This document shows, one piece after another, positions 16,870-26,400 of a DNA stretch of 64,000 bases. Each line of letters starts with the position of its first letter. Position 1 is the first letter of the stretch. The notes under the pieces are model-generated. The model did no database searches. It saw only the letters and a program-made list of their open reading frames with translations, and was not told the DNA's origin. The position numbers were made by a program, and so were the translations under genes. The stretch is from Mesorhizobium sp. M4B.F.Ca.ET.203.01.1.1 (GTDB lineage: Bacteria > Pseudomonadota > Alphaproteobacteria > Rhizobiales > Rhizobiaceae), in assembly GCF_004791025.1 (NCBI RefSeq), contig NZ_SRUO01000013.1, positions 62,001 through 126,000 of the forward strand, written 5' to 3'.

Positions 16870-17910
16870 TCAGGTGAGCCCGTGGCGGACGAGGTGGCGA
16901 ACGACAGGTGAGAACATGTCCTGGCCGATATATGTTCCCGTATTGGCGCGCTCGAAAAGTGGTTCCGCGACTGTCGCATCGTCGACTACTGGAATACCTG
17001 CCTGGCGTGCTTGCGCAGCCATCTCGTCGGCCGCGCGGCCCTGGCCCTTGCCGACGACGGTCGGCACCGGCGTTTCGCCTTTGACGTAACGCAACGCCAC
17101 GGCGCAGTCGCCGGTCACGAAGACGATGACCGCATTTCTCACGCCAAGCTTCGCAGGTTGCGTCACCGCCTGGCGCCGCTGCCGCTGCTGCTCGTGGCGG
17201 ATCAAGGGATCGCCTTCGAGATCCTTGTGTTCGCGCTTGTATTCGGTTGTCGTCATGCGCATGTCGCGAAGGAACAGCCAGCGCTGGATCGGAACGTCGA
17301 TCACGCCGATGACGACAAAGGCCAGGGCGGCGGCGATTCCAAGAGGTGTCAACACCGCCGTGATGATTGGCTCCAGGCATGACGGACCGCAGCCCGGCGC
17401 ATCGAAGAGCGGCTGCAGCCACGCCATCAGGATGAACACGAACAGGCTTGCCAGCAACACCACCTTGGCCAGGCCCTTGGCGAACTCGATGACGTTGCGG
17501 AGCGACAGGATCTTCTGCAGGCCCTTCGCCGGATTTATGTGATCGAACTGCGGCTTGAGCGGTTCAAACGAGAAGACCGGTCCGAACGTCCCCAGCATGC
17601 CGAAGGCAACGGTGAGAACGACGACGATCCCGACCAGCGGCAATGTAGCAAGCATCAGCAGCGAGAACGAATGGCGGATGGCCCGCAGGCTGGCGTCCCC
17701 GAACGGTTCGCCGGGCATCGTCACGGTCTGCACGAGGTCCGAAAGGCGCTTGAAGAGCGTCGGCCAGGCGAAATAGAGATACGCCAGCGCCGCGAAAAGC
17801 GTGAAGCCGGAGACCAGGTCGCGGCTCTGCGGAACCTGGCCCTTGCGGCGGGCGTCACGGAGTTTCTTGTCCGATGCCGGTAGCTTCTTTTCCTCAGCGT
17901 CTTCGGCCAT
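16870..17910 (-). CDS. sctU: T3SS export apparatus switch protein SctU, NPTH motif absent
   Basis: A 346-aa FlhB/YscU-family protein: four membrane segments between about 30 and 215, then a cytoplasmic linker (EYKREHKDLEGDPLIRHEQQ) and the C-terminal domain (GVRNAVIVFVTGD, ALRYVKGETPVPTVVGKGQG). SctU sits beside the export gate and switches substrate specificity after self-cleavage at Asn-Pro in NPTH. Ungapped alignment with YscU puts V265-T266-G267-D268 where NPTH should be, so self-cleavage is not expected. The rest of the domain is well conserved. It lies 131 bases after sctV on the minus strand instead of behind sctT. Confidence 0.92.
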   Translation of the reverse strand: MAEDAEEKKLPASDKKLRDARRKGQVPQSRDLVSGFTLFAALAYLYFAWPTLFKRLSDLVQTVTMPGEPFGDASLRAIRHSFSLLMLATLPLVGIVVVLTVAFGMLGTFGPVFSFEPLKPQFDHINPAKGLQKILSLRNVIEFAKGLAKVVLLASLFVFILMAWLQPLFDAPGCGPSCLEPIITAVLTPLGIAAALAFVVIGVIDVPIQRWLFLRDMRMTTTEYKREHKDLEGDPLIRHEQQRQRRQAVTQPAKLGVRNAVIVFVTGDCAVALRYVKGETPVPTVVGKGQGRAADEMAAQARQAGIPVVDDATVAEPLFERANTGTYIGQDMFSPVVRHLVRHGLT

Positions 17911-18041
17911 GTTGCAATCTTACCGCACAGTTGTGGTTCCAGTGGGCCGATGTGCGGCAGCGATGCGAGCGCTGCGGTATCGTGGATTGTCAGCCCGTTC
18001 CTCTCCTGATTCCCCTAATGTCCCCGTCCGTCCGGCTGCCG

Positions 18042-20213
18042 TCATGAGGCAGCCTCTTGCCCGGCTTTCGCCTGAGCCGAGGGCAGCGCCTGCGAGCGCG
18101 CGCCGGTTCTGACCGTGCGGCCGGTGATCGTGGCCAAAGGCTGGACGTTGAATTCCTGCGCGAGTTCCTGAAACGACAGGACGGGAAGCTCGATGGCATT
18201 GTGCATCAGCAAGGTGCGCATGTGCCGGCGCACGTCCATCGCGGCCAGGACGACGGGCGAGACATCGATGGAGCTCTGCGACAGGGCTCGCTCGATCTCC
18301 GTCACCAGGGCCTGCGCGTCATCGTCCGAAAGGTTCAGGAATGTGCCGGTCGAGGTGCCTTGCACAGCGTTGCGCAGGATATCCTCGGCCGACCGCTGCA
18401 GCACGTAGGCCGCGATGATGTTGTTGCGGCCGGCGGAGCGGAAGCTGATCTGGCGCTTCAACGACGTGCGGACATATTCCGTCAGCAGGACGACGTCCTG
18501 CTCGCGTTGGCCCCATTCGATCAGCGCTTCCAGGATGAGGCGCAGATTGCGGATCGGCACGTTCTCGCCGACGAGCCGGCGAAGCACTTCCGCGATCTTC
18601 TGCAGCGGCACGATCTCCTGAGCCTGCCTGACCAGATCCGCGTAGTCCGGCTCGATGTCCGACAGGAGCCTGCGTGTCTCCTGAATCCCGACGAAATGGC
18701 CGGCATAGAGCCGCAGCGCATTTCCGGTCCACTTGGCCGCTGTTTCCGCCGGCGTGGAGAAGACGAAGCCGGCTTCCCTCAATGCCGGCAGGTGGCTGTC
18801 GTCGACCCACACGAATCTGCGCTGGCCGGCAATCGAAGAACCGCCTTCGTAAGCCACCTCGAGCAGGTCGAGATGCGTTGCATCCGCCTCGACAAGAACG
18901 CGGTCGGCGGGAATCTCGGCGTCGAGGATGGGCGCACCCTCCAGATCGATGCGGATGCCGCGAGGCGAAAGCATCTCGTCGACCTGCAGGCCGATGGCCG
19001 GAACGTCGACACCGAGATCGCCGAAGAGCTCGCGGCGCACGCCGTCGGCCAGCGCGGCAAATTCGGGCTCCGGGATCGAGCGTGCGAGTTCGGCTCCGAA
19101 GCGCACGACGATGCGGTAGGGAGGAGGCAGCGTTCCGGTGGAGATTGCTGAAAGCGCTGCGGAATTTCCCGGCTGTTCGCGCATGGCGATCTGGCCGGCG
19201 GCGTCGTCAGGCTCGGATTCCCGGGCGGTGCGGCGACTGATTGCGTAGGCGCCTGCGCCGAAGCAGGCGCCGAGGATCAGGAACACGATCGACGGGAAGC
19301 CTGGCACGATGGCCAGGCCGACCATGATCACCGCAGCGAGCGCGAGCGCTCGGGAGTCGCGCAGGAGCTGGCTGGTTATTTGCTGGCCAAGGTCGCCCGT
19401 TCCGTCCGCGCTGCCGACACGCGTCACCATCGTGCCTGCGGCCACGGCGACGAGCAGTGCCGGTATTTGCGCCACCAGCCCGTCACCCACGGTGAGCAGC
19501 GAGTAGGTCGCGGCCGCATCCCCCAATGACATGTCGTGCTGCAGCGTTCCGACCGCGAAACCACCGATCAGGTTGACCAGAATGATCACGATACCGGCGA
19601 TGACGTCGCCCTTGACGAATTTCATGGCGCCGTCCATCGCGCCGAACAGCTGGCTCTCGCGCTCCAACTGCTGGCGCAGGCGTCGCGCCTCCGCCTGGTC
19701 TATGTCGCCGTTGCGCAGCTCCGCATCGATGCTCATCTGCTTGCCCGGCAGTGCATCGAGTGTGAAGCGTGCGGCCACTTCGGCGACGCGCTCGGCACCC
19801 CGCGCGACCACGATGAACTGTGCGACGGTGATGATCAGGAAGATGACCAGGCCGACCGCAATGCTGCCGCCGACGACAAAGGTGCCGAAGGCGGTAATGA
19901 TCTCGCCAGCATCGGCCTGCAGCAGGATCAGTCGCGTCGTCGTGATCGTGATCGCCAGCCGGAACAAGGTGGCGATCAGGATGACCGACGGCAGCGACGA
20001 GAACTGGAGCGGATGGGAAACGTAAAACGATGCCAGCAGGATGAGCACGCTGATGGCGATGTTGGCGGTGATGAGAATGTCGACGAGGAATGTCGGCAAC
20101 GGAATGAGCATCATCACCACCGCGACGAGCAGCAGGACGGCGATGACCAGGTCGCTGCGGCGTGACAGCCTGGCAAGGAATTGCAGCACCCGCTCCGACA
20201 CGGTCATGTTCAT
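18042..20213 (-). CDS. sctV: T3SS major export gate protein SctV
   Basis: A 723-aa FlhA/YscV-family protein of normal length. The N-terminal half carries about eight membrane helices with SVILIATLFRLAITITTTRL, the conserved ARFTLDALPGKQMSIDAELR loop and VGDGLVAQIPALL. The C-terminal half (about 370-690) is the cytoplasmic ring domain that receives substrate-chaperone complexes, with VGENVPIRNLRLILEALIEW. The start ATG overlaps the stop of the upstream TPR gene by 4 bases. The order sctX-like, sctY-like, sctV resembles the yscX-yscY-yscV order of Yersinia. Confidence 0.96.
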   Translation of the reverse strand: MNMTVSERVLQFLARLSRRSDLVIAVLLLVAVVMMLIPLPTFLVDILITANIAISVLILLASFYVSHPLQFSSLPSVILIATLFRLAITITTTRLILLQADAGEIITAFGTFVVGGSIAVGLVIFLIITVAQFIVVARGAERVAEVAARFTLDALPGKQMSIDAELRNGDIDQAEARRLRQQLERESQLFGAMDGAMKFVKGDVIAGIVIILVNLIGGFAVGTLQHDMSLGDAAATYSLLTVGDGLVAQIPALLVAVAAGTMVTRVGSADGTGDLGQQITSQLLRDSRALALAAVIMVGLAIVPGFPSIVFLILGACFGAGAYAISRRTARESEPDDAAGQIAMREQPGNSAALSAISTGTLPPPYRIVVRFGAELARSIPEPEFAALADGVRRELFGDLGVDVPAIGLQVDEMLSPRGIRIDLEGAPILDAEIPADRVLVEADATHLDLLEVAYEGGSSIAGQRRFVWVDDSHLPALREAGFVFSTPAETAAKWTGNALRLYAGHFVGIQETRRLLSDIEPDYADLVRQAQEIVPLQKIAEVLRRLVGENVPIRNLRLILEALIEWGQREQDVVLLTEYVRTSLKRQISFRSAGRNNIIAAYVLQRSAEDILRNAVQGTSTGTFLNLSDDDAQALVTEIERALSQSSIDVSPVVLAAMDVRRHMRTLLMHNAIELPVLSFQELAQEFNVQPLATITGRTVRTGARSQALPSAQAKAGQEAAS

Positions 20214-20521
20214 TGAACGCCTCGTTGCGAAAGGAAACTCAGCAGGGCGCTGTGCGCCTCGGTCTTGCGCCCCGCCACGAGCAAGGCTCGGCTCTTCAGC
20301 AAGGCAAGCGCCGGATGGTCCATTCCTTCCAAGGTCTCCAGCCTGGCAATCGTGGCCAGCGCCTTTTCCGCCTCGCCATCGAGGATGAGCAGATGCGCCA
20401 ATGTCCTCAGCACGCCGGCATTTCCCGGCGACAGCTGCGCGGCGATAAGCAGATAGGCCGCGCCCCGCTTTGCCTGCCCGTGAGACCCGTAGAGAAAGCC
20501 CAGGACATGCAGCAGATGCAC
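20210..20521 (-). CDS. TPR protein, SctY/Y4yS-like T3SS component
   Basis: A 103-aa all-helical protein with TPR-like pairs (GNAGVLRTLAHLLILDGEAEKALATIARLE, split across helices, then LLKSRALLVAGRKTEAHSAL). Its position immediately before sctV, with overlapping stop and start, matches yscY in Yersinia and y4yS in rhizobia. SctY proteins pair with SctX and dock on SctV. Sequence similarity alone is not decisive, so the name rests on fold type plus position. Confidence 0.75.
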   Translation of the reverse strand: MHLLHVLGFLYGSHGQAKRGAAYLLIAAQLSPGNAGVLRTLAHLLILDGEAEKALATIARLETLEGMDHPALALLKSRALLVAGRKTEAHSALLSFLSQRGVQ

Positions 20522-20538
20522 GGTGTCATCCGGGCCGG

Positions 20539-20979
20539 TCAGATTTCGATTCCTTCCTGCATGCGACCAAGCAGGTCGCGATGACGCTCGATTTCATCCT
20601 CCATCAGCGTTCTCGCAAGCGACTTGAGCTGCTCGCCGCCCTCGAGGTTGGGAACCAGGTGCGTCACAAAATGCTGGAGGATAGGCACGGAGCGCCGCAG
20701 GATGGCTGGCTCGGGTATACGGGGCATGACGAAGTCGATGAGGATGTCATCAAGCGATTCGCCTGCCGCTTCCCTGGAGGACTGAAACTCCGCGGTTTGC
20801 GGCCTTTCAGCACCAGCGGCGGATTTCGTTCCCTGAGCACGGCTCGCGGCCTTGTCGACGCCATTCATCCGTCGCCGGTTGATTGCCTGACCGCGCACGC
20901 CTTCCGCCTGGCGCACCTCGCGGCCAGCCGTGTCCATCCTTGCCGAATCGAATCGCGGCCCTTCAAGCCGACGGTTCAC
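20539..20979 (-). CDS. T3SS small protein, SctX-like by position (146 aa)
   Basis: The first 75 residues are polar and Arg/Gln/Ser-rich, which looks disordered, and the C-terminal 70 are helical (SVPILQHFVTHLVPNLEGGE, then RTLMEDEIERHRDLLGRMQE). YscX has the same plan: a disordered N-terminus and a helical C-terminus that binds YscY. Here the gene lies 17 bases before the SctY-like gene and its start overlaps the sctD stop. The identification is positional. Alternatively it is a chaperone or an early substrate specific to this T3SS type. Confidence 0.6.
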   Translation of the reverse strand: MNRRLEGPRFDSARMDTAGREVRQAEGVRGQAINRRRMNGVDKAASRAQGTKSAAGAERPQTAEFQSSREAAGESLDDILIDFVMPRIPEPAILRRSVPILQHFVTHLVPNLEGGEQLKSLARTLMEDEIERHRDLLGRMQEGIEI

Positions 20980-21977
20980 GGGTATTTCAGCGCGACCGTG
21001 GCGCCGCCCTTCGTCAGGAGAAGTTCCGTCTCGCCGATGTGCTTGATGGTCCAGCCGTCATTGGTGAACGCACCTTCGTGGTAGCGCGCGCCATCGGCTG
21101 CGATGACGTAAGGCCGCTCGCCATACCAGATCGCCTGCAGCGTCAGGCGCGGGGCTTGCTCGGCGTTGCCGATCATGACGTTGGAGACCAGCGGAATGTG
21201 TGCGCCGTAGGCCTGGTCGAACCACGATTGCGTTTCCGTCCAGACGCCGCTCTGGTCATTCGGGATCATGCCCGAGACCACGAGACGTCCCGGCGATCGC
21301 TGAACGGTCAAGGTCCTTATGCCGGATTGCTCGAGACGCAGCTTGAGCTGACTTTCCGCTTCGGCGGCGGTCTGCATTTGCGCCGGCGACGAATCGTCCA
21401 GGACCTGTTGGCCCGGCTCGCCGGCGAAGGCCATTCTGATCGGTTCGCCATCTTTCGAGGGGCGCGTCTCGCCAACATCGGGCTTGGCGAGAGAGAGCCC
21501 GTTCGCGGCGAGGGAAAGAACGAATACGGCGCACAGAACGCTGCCCGCCACCAGCACGGGGCGATTGGAAAAGGACCACCGACTTGCGGGGCGTTCCGGG
21601 TTGACCAGCCGGATACGGGCGTCGCCGACACTTACGGTGAGCGGCAGCCTGCAGCGGCTGCCGTGGCCTTCATGGATGGTTTCGCCTGTGGCGAGCGTGA
21701 CATCGCCGCCGACGGCCTCGATTTCAAACTGGCTGCCCTTGCGCCGCAGCCTTGCGTGGACCGGCGCGATGCCGGCATCCCTCAGCACAATGTCGGACTC
21801 CGTGCTGGAGCCGATCGTGTACAGCGTCTCCACCAGGCTGAGTTCGGCGCCGGCGTGGAATCCGTGGGTGACGCTGAGCACAACGAAACCTCCGGATGCC
21901 GGGGAGGGGGCGATGATCGACCGCAGCCGGCGCGCTGGCGCCGCATCCAGATACCTGCCGATAGGACTATCGGTCAT
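20976..21977 (-). CDS. sctD: T3SS inner-membrane ring protein SctD with FHA domain
   Basis: A 333-aa protein with the SctD plan: a cytoplasmic FHA domain at about 30-125 (ETLYTIGSSTESDIVLRDAG and APVHARLRRKG), one membrane helix at about 140-160 (RPVLVAGSVLCAVFVLSLAA), and periplasmic ring-building modules (RTLTVQRSPGRLVVSGMIPN). SctD forms the outer of the two inner-membrane rings and helps anchor the cytoplasmic sorting platform. It corresponds by position to y4yQ in rhizobia. Its stop overlaps the following SctX-like gene. Confidence 0.88.
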   Translation of the reverse strand: MTDSPIGRYLDAAPARRLRSIIAPSPASGGFVVLSVTHGFHAGAELSLVETLYTIGSSTESDIVLRDAGIAPVHARLRRKGSQFEIEAVGGDVTLATGETIHEGHGSRCRLPLTVSVGDARIRLVNPERPASRWSFSNRPVLVAGSVLCAVFVLSLAANGLSLAKPDVGETRPSKDGEPIRMAFAGEPGQQVLDDSSPAQMQTAAEAESQLKLRLEQSGIRTLTVQRSPGRLVVSGMIPNDQSGVWTETQSWFDQAYGAHIPLVSNVMIGNAEQAPRLTLQAIWYGERPYVIAADGARYHEGAFTNDGWTIKHIGETELLLTKGGATVALKYP

Positions 21978-22093
21978 GCCACTTCATCTCCCGCCGATGA
22001 CGATTTCAAATGCAGCGACGACGGCGTTGAAAGGTTCCTGCCGTGCAAGTACGCCGCCGGTTGCTTCGGCGGCGTACGGGTTCGAGATCCGCC

Positions 22094-22276
22094 TTAGGCC
22101 TTCTCAGCCGACTGGCCGAGCGTCCTCGCGGTGCTCATCAGCATGTCATGCTGGGATTTCGCGATCTCTTTCGTGATCTCCAGCCCAAACATGCGCTCCT
22201 GGTGCTTGATCATCTTGTCCAGGTTCTGTTCCGGCGACCCTGCAGAGCCGGACGTAATGGGAGGGGTAGCAGCCAT
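22094..22276 (-). CDS. Small helical protein at the head of T3SS block A (needle or rod candidate)
   Basis: A 60-aa protein (61 if the first of two adjacent ATGs is used). AAGGAG lies 6 bases before the second ATG, a strong ribosome site that supports a real gene. The N-terminal 15 residues are Pro/Ser/Gly-rich; the rest is one long amphipathic helix (MIKHQERMFGLEITKEIAKS, then HDMLMSTARTLGQSAEKA). It lies 116 bases before sctD. Rhizobial T3SS clusters encode very small needle or pilus proteins (NopA), and no other needle candidate is seen here, so an SctF/SctI-like role is plausible but not shown. Confidence 0.6.
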   Translation of the reverse strand: MAATPPITSGSAGSPEQNLDKMIKHQERMFGLEITKEIAKSQHDMLMSTARTLGQSAEKA

Positions 22277-22382
22277 CATTGTCTCCTTGCGAGAAATTCA
22301 AGTCGCAAACGCCGGACTCACACCGCTGCGCTCCGGCACATTGCCAAGGCAGCTTAAGACAGCGTGGCTGAAAATGAAAGTC

Positions 22383-22416
22383 CATTTGGAATATTTGAGC
22401 CATACAAGTTCCAACT
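22383..22416. promoter_or_regulatory. Candidate operator in the divergent T3SS/RpiR promoter region
   Basis: The gap between the small T3SS gene and the RpiR gene contains CATTTGGAA (22383-22391) and AGTTCCAACT (22407-22416), so TTGGAA and TTCCAA face each other about 17 bases apart. The same CATTTGGAA and a TTCCAA element recur in the gap upstream of T3SS block B (34918-34961). This may be a shared operator for a regulator of both blocks. Confidence 0.35.
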
Positions 22417-22475
22417 GTTGCGTTGGTCGCGTTCTAGGAGTAACCTGCGAGGCGGGTGAATGGGGTATTTCGGAT

Positions 22476-23351
22476 ATGGAAAAAGGTCCTTTGGCCGAGC
22501 TGTTGGTCGAACGGTTCGAGAATATGCCGCCGCAGTTGCGGGTCGCCGCGCGTTTCGTGTTGGATCATCCCAAGGACGTCGCGCTGATGTCGATGCGCGA
22601 GCAGGCGCACCAGGCCGGCGTTTCGCACAGCACGATGATGCGGCTGGCGCGCTGGCTCGGGCTTGATGGCTACGAGGACATGCGCAGCCTCTATGCGCGT
22701 GCATTGCGTGAGACGATCGCCGGTGAGCCCGCGCGACAGGGTATCAAGCAGCATGGCGATCCGGGATATTCGACCGTCGGGGTCGTTGCCGATACGCTCG
22801 CGGCCCAGATTGCAAGTCTTGGCGAATATGGCAGTGCCGTGCAATTCATCGCCGCCGCCGGCCTGCTGGCGCGATCGTCCAACCTGTTCGTCCTGGCCAC
22901 ACGCTCCGCCTATCCGGTCGCGGGCCATTTCGCCCACATCATGTCGTTTCTGGCTGGCGGCGACCGCAAGGTGACGCTTGTCGGCGAGATGGGCGGACCT
23001 GGCCTCGATGTTCTGCAGCAGGCGGGACGCGGCGATGTGCTGCTGGCCCTAGGTATGTCGCCGTATGAGCGCACGACGATCGATGTTGCGCGGCAGTCGG
23101 CTCGGCAGGGCGTCGGCGTGGTGGCAATCACCGACAGCAGCGTGTCGCCGCTGGCCCGGATCGCGCGGGAAACAATCATCGTCACGTCAAATTCGCAGTC
23201 GTTCTTCCGCAGCCTGGCGCCGGCCTTCGCCGCCGTCGAAATCCTGGCGGCGCTGACGGCTGCGCAGTCCGAGGTGGATGCCGCGGATCGAATTAAGCAG
23301 TCGGAAGAGCAGCTTGCCGCTTTCGGCATTTATTGGAAGCCCCCCAGATAG
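22476..23351 (+). CDS. MurR/RpiR-family transcriptional regulator with SIS domain
   Basis: A 291-aa regulator. The N-terminal HTH_6 domain (residues about 1-80) reads MPPQLRVAARFVLDHPKDVA and HQAGVSHSTMMRLARWLGLD. A SIS sugar-phosphate-binding domain follows at about 125-265 (SSNLFVLATRSAYPVAGHFA, DVLLALGMSPYERTTIDVAR). RpiR proteins usually sense phosphorylated sugars. It is divergent from T3SS block A and lies 76 bases before the giant gene on the same strand, so it may tie secretion to sugar status. The start at 22476 fits the family N-terminus; the upstream open frame is not supported. Confidence 0.92.
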   Translation: MEKGPLAELLVERFENMPPQLRVAARFVLDHPKDVALMSMREQAHQAGVSHSTMMRLARWLGLDGYEDMRSLYARALRETIAGEPARQGIKQHGDPGYSTVGVVADTLAAQIASLGEYGSAVQFIAAAGLLARSSNLFVLATRSAYPVAGHFAHIMSFLAGGDRKVTLVGEMGGPGLDVLQQAGRGDVLLALGMSPYERTTIDVARQSARQGVGVVAITDSSVSPLARIARETIIVTSNSQSFFRSLAPAFAAVEILAALTAAQSEVDAADRIKQSEEQLAAFGIYWKPPR

Positions 23352-23427
23352 CATTGGAACGTTGCTGTCTGGGCGGGCGTGACGGCAGCCAGGCTGCCGG
23401 CAACAGTGATTCCCGGAGGTCGTCCAG

Positions 23428-26400
23428 ATGGTTCGCCCGATAACGCTCACCAAGCCGCCGGTCCAACCGCAAAAAGTCGACGCCAAGGCAAACGCCGCGC
23501 AGGTTGCGCGGCTGGAGGCGCAGGCAGTGCAACTGCGCGAGCAGATCCGGCTTGCCAACAGAATGGGCGAGCGCGATTGGGCGGCGCAGGCGCGCCAGCA
23601 ACTGGCGCAGGTGAATAGCGAATTGAGTTCGCTTCAGCCGCCGCCGGTCGCGGTTCCGGCAATGCCGGGCGTCAATGTCGTCAACGCCAGCGCAGGCACG
23701 TCGGGCAATGGCGCGACGGTGGCGCCAGCTCTCTATGTGCGACCCGATCTTGCCGCAACCGCCGCGACGGTGAAACTCGATGGGGGCCCGGCCGAAGAGA
23801 ACCCCAAAGACGCGACGACCGCCCGCAACATTGTCAACGACGTCACCGGCGGCAAGAGCATCGACCAGATTGCGTCCGCTCGCGGCATGACGCGCGAACA
23901 GGTTATCGCCGCGCTCAGGTCCGGCGGGATGACCGTGTCGACCACCGACCCGACAAGCGGCAATGGCGACGTGCAGACGACGAAAATCACGGATGGCAGC
24001 GGCCGCACCGTCACCCAATATTACGACTACCAGCACGACAGCTACTATACGAGCGTCCAGGCACAACCCAATGGCGCGGCAACCACCACGCCGGTCCGCG
24101 ACGGGCTCGGACGCAAGGAGACCAGCAGCTACAATCCCGATACCGGCGCCATCACGACGCGGTATGAAGACGATCTCGGCACAGGCACCGTCACCGAGCG
24201 GACGTCGATGCCCAACGGGACCTCGGTGGAAACGGTGACGCCGGGCGCCGGCCCGTCGCTTCCCGTCACCACCGTCACCGGTCCGGACGGCCGCAAGACC
24301 ATATTGGCGGCCTCCCAGGATCCGGGCGGGGCCAGCACGCACAACATCAAGCAAGACCTTGCCGATGGGAAGAGCATCGAGCAGATTGCGCAGGAAAACG
24401 GCCTCACCAGCGACCAGGTGATCGCCGAATTGCAGGCCGCCGGCTACAAGGTGACGGCCACCAGCAGCAGCGACGCGCAGTCGGTCGAGCTCGCCGATCC
24501 GCGCACCGGCGACAAGACGGTCTACTCTTACGACTATCAGCACGATGTACGCACCGTCACGACGACGGCGGACGGGAAAAAAACGTCGCAATCCATCGAT
24601 GGCAACGGAACCGAAACCAAGACCGTCACCGACGAGGATGGCCGGGTGACGACGACCATCACCGAGAAGATCAATGGCGGCAAACCCGTCGAGTACGAGG
24701 TCAAGCCGGGCGACAACCTGACCCTGATCGCACGGAAATATGGCGTATCGCTCGACGATCTCAGGCGGACGAATCCCGGCCTTTTCGATTCGGCCCGTGA
24801 TCCGGACGTCATCAACGCCGGAGAAAAGGTCACCATCGAAAACGGCACGCGAACCACCGTGAAGGTCACCTTCAACGGCTATACGCTGACCACCAGGCCC
24901 GATGGCAGCATGACGTTGCACAACGACACGACCGGCAACGACCTGAAGATCGAGGTCGGCACGGCGCAGCAGGCGTTGGCCGAACTGTTGATGAAAATCA
25001 ACCCGCAGAGCAAGGATCCCGAGCAGGCCAAGACCGACACGGTTCTCAAGACGATTCTGGAAGGAGTGCTCGGCGGGGCAAGTCCTGAGCTTGCGCAAGA
25101 GGTCGCAGATAAGCAGCAAGCAGTAAAGGACGCGATCAAGCAATATGGTGGCGGAAGGCCGGCGACGCCGAATCTCGACGGCAGCGCCACATCGGTTGGC
25201 CCGTTCGGCGAGCCGCCATCGGCTACGGCTCCGTCAGGCGGCAAGTGGGTGCCGCTGATGGTCGACGGGAGCTGGCAGTGGTTTGATCCGGAAGTTGCCA
25301 AGGCGATCGCCGCCGAAAACGCTGTGATAGCGCGTCTCGGCGAAGCACAGGCAAAACCTGAGCAGAGCGGGGCCCAGCTCGACGTCTATGCGCTGGATCC
25401 CGAACTTAAGGGAGCCGTGAAGAGCGCCGAGACGACACTCGATAAGGTGCTGGCGCCGTATGGGCTGCAATGGCAGGCCCCCGAGCCGAAAGGCACGCTG
25501 GCGGATGCGCAAAAGCGGCTGACCACCGCCAACAGCATGCTGCAAAGTGCCAGCACTGCCAGGGCCGAGTACGCACAGGGCGAGAAGAGCCTCCTTGATG
25601 CCCTGGGCAAGCAGGCAACCCTGCCGATGCTCAGCGATCCGAGCAAGCCGTCCGTCGGTCCTGTCGGCGGGCCCAGCCGCGAGGTAACCAACCTGCAGGG
25701 CAAGGCCGAGCACGCGGGGGTGACGCAACTCTTCATCAACGCGGCGCTGCACACCGCGCGAGGCAACAAGGCCACCATCGACCAGATGGTCAGCGCGACG
25801 GAATTGGAGCTCTACGGCGTCAAATCCGGGAGCCCCGAGTATACAGAAATCAATGGCAGGCTTGAGGGACTGAAAGGCCTGCAGGGGCCGGCAGCCAGCC
25901 AGGTGACGCTGGCTGAGGCGTATGAGGAATTTGGCGTCGCGCAAAAAGATGCGGCCGACCTTGCCGTGGATGTCGAACCGATCAAGCAGGCATTGGTCGC
26001 CCAGGCGAAGCAGAGAAATCCGCACCATTTCGATTGGGACGGCTACACGAACGGCGAGGGTGACTTCACCGGCAAACTGAAATCGCAGCAAGTGATCGAG
26101 GAGAATGGACAGCTCTATCTCGTAAACACCTATGAGAATGATGTTTTCAGCGACAAAGACGGCAACGACACGCCAGTCCTGAAATATGCTCTGACATACG
26201 ATCTCGGCGACAAGAATATCCGGGACGATTTCCGCAACAATCCGCTCAACAAGCAGTGGCAGGAGCTGCTGGCATCGACACAAAGCTCGGCTTCGGCGCC
26301 GGTCTGCACGCCCAATGGGACAGGTTCGCAATCGGCGCTGGCGGCGGCCAAATCCAAGATCGTCGGCGTGCAGGTCGAGCAGTTCGACGCGAAGCTCAAA

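Noticed and set aside
23293..25143. A 616-codon minus-strand open frame opposite the start of the giant gene
   Set aside because: It overlaps the coherent LysM/Rhs-like coding sequence and reads as Arg/Val/Asp-rich antisense without any motif.
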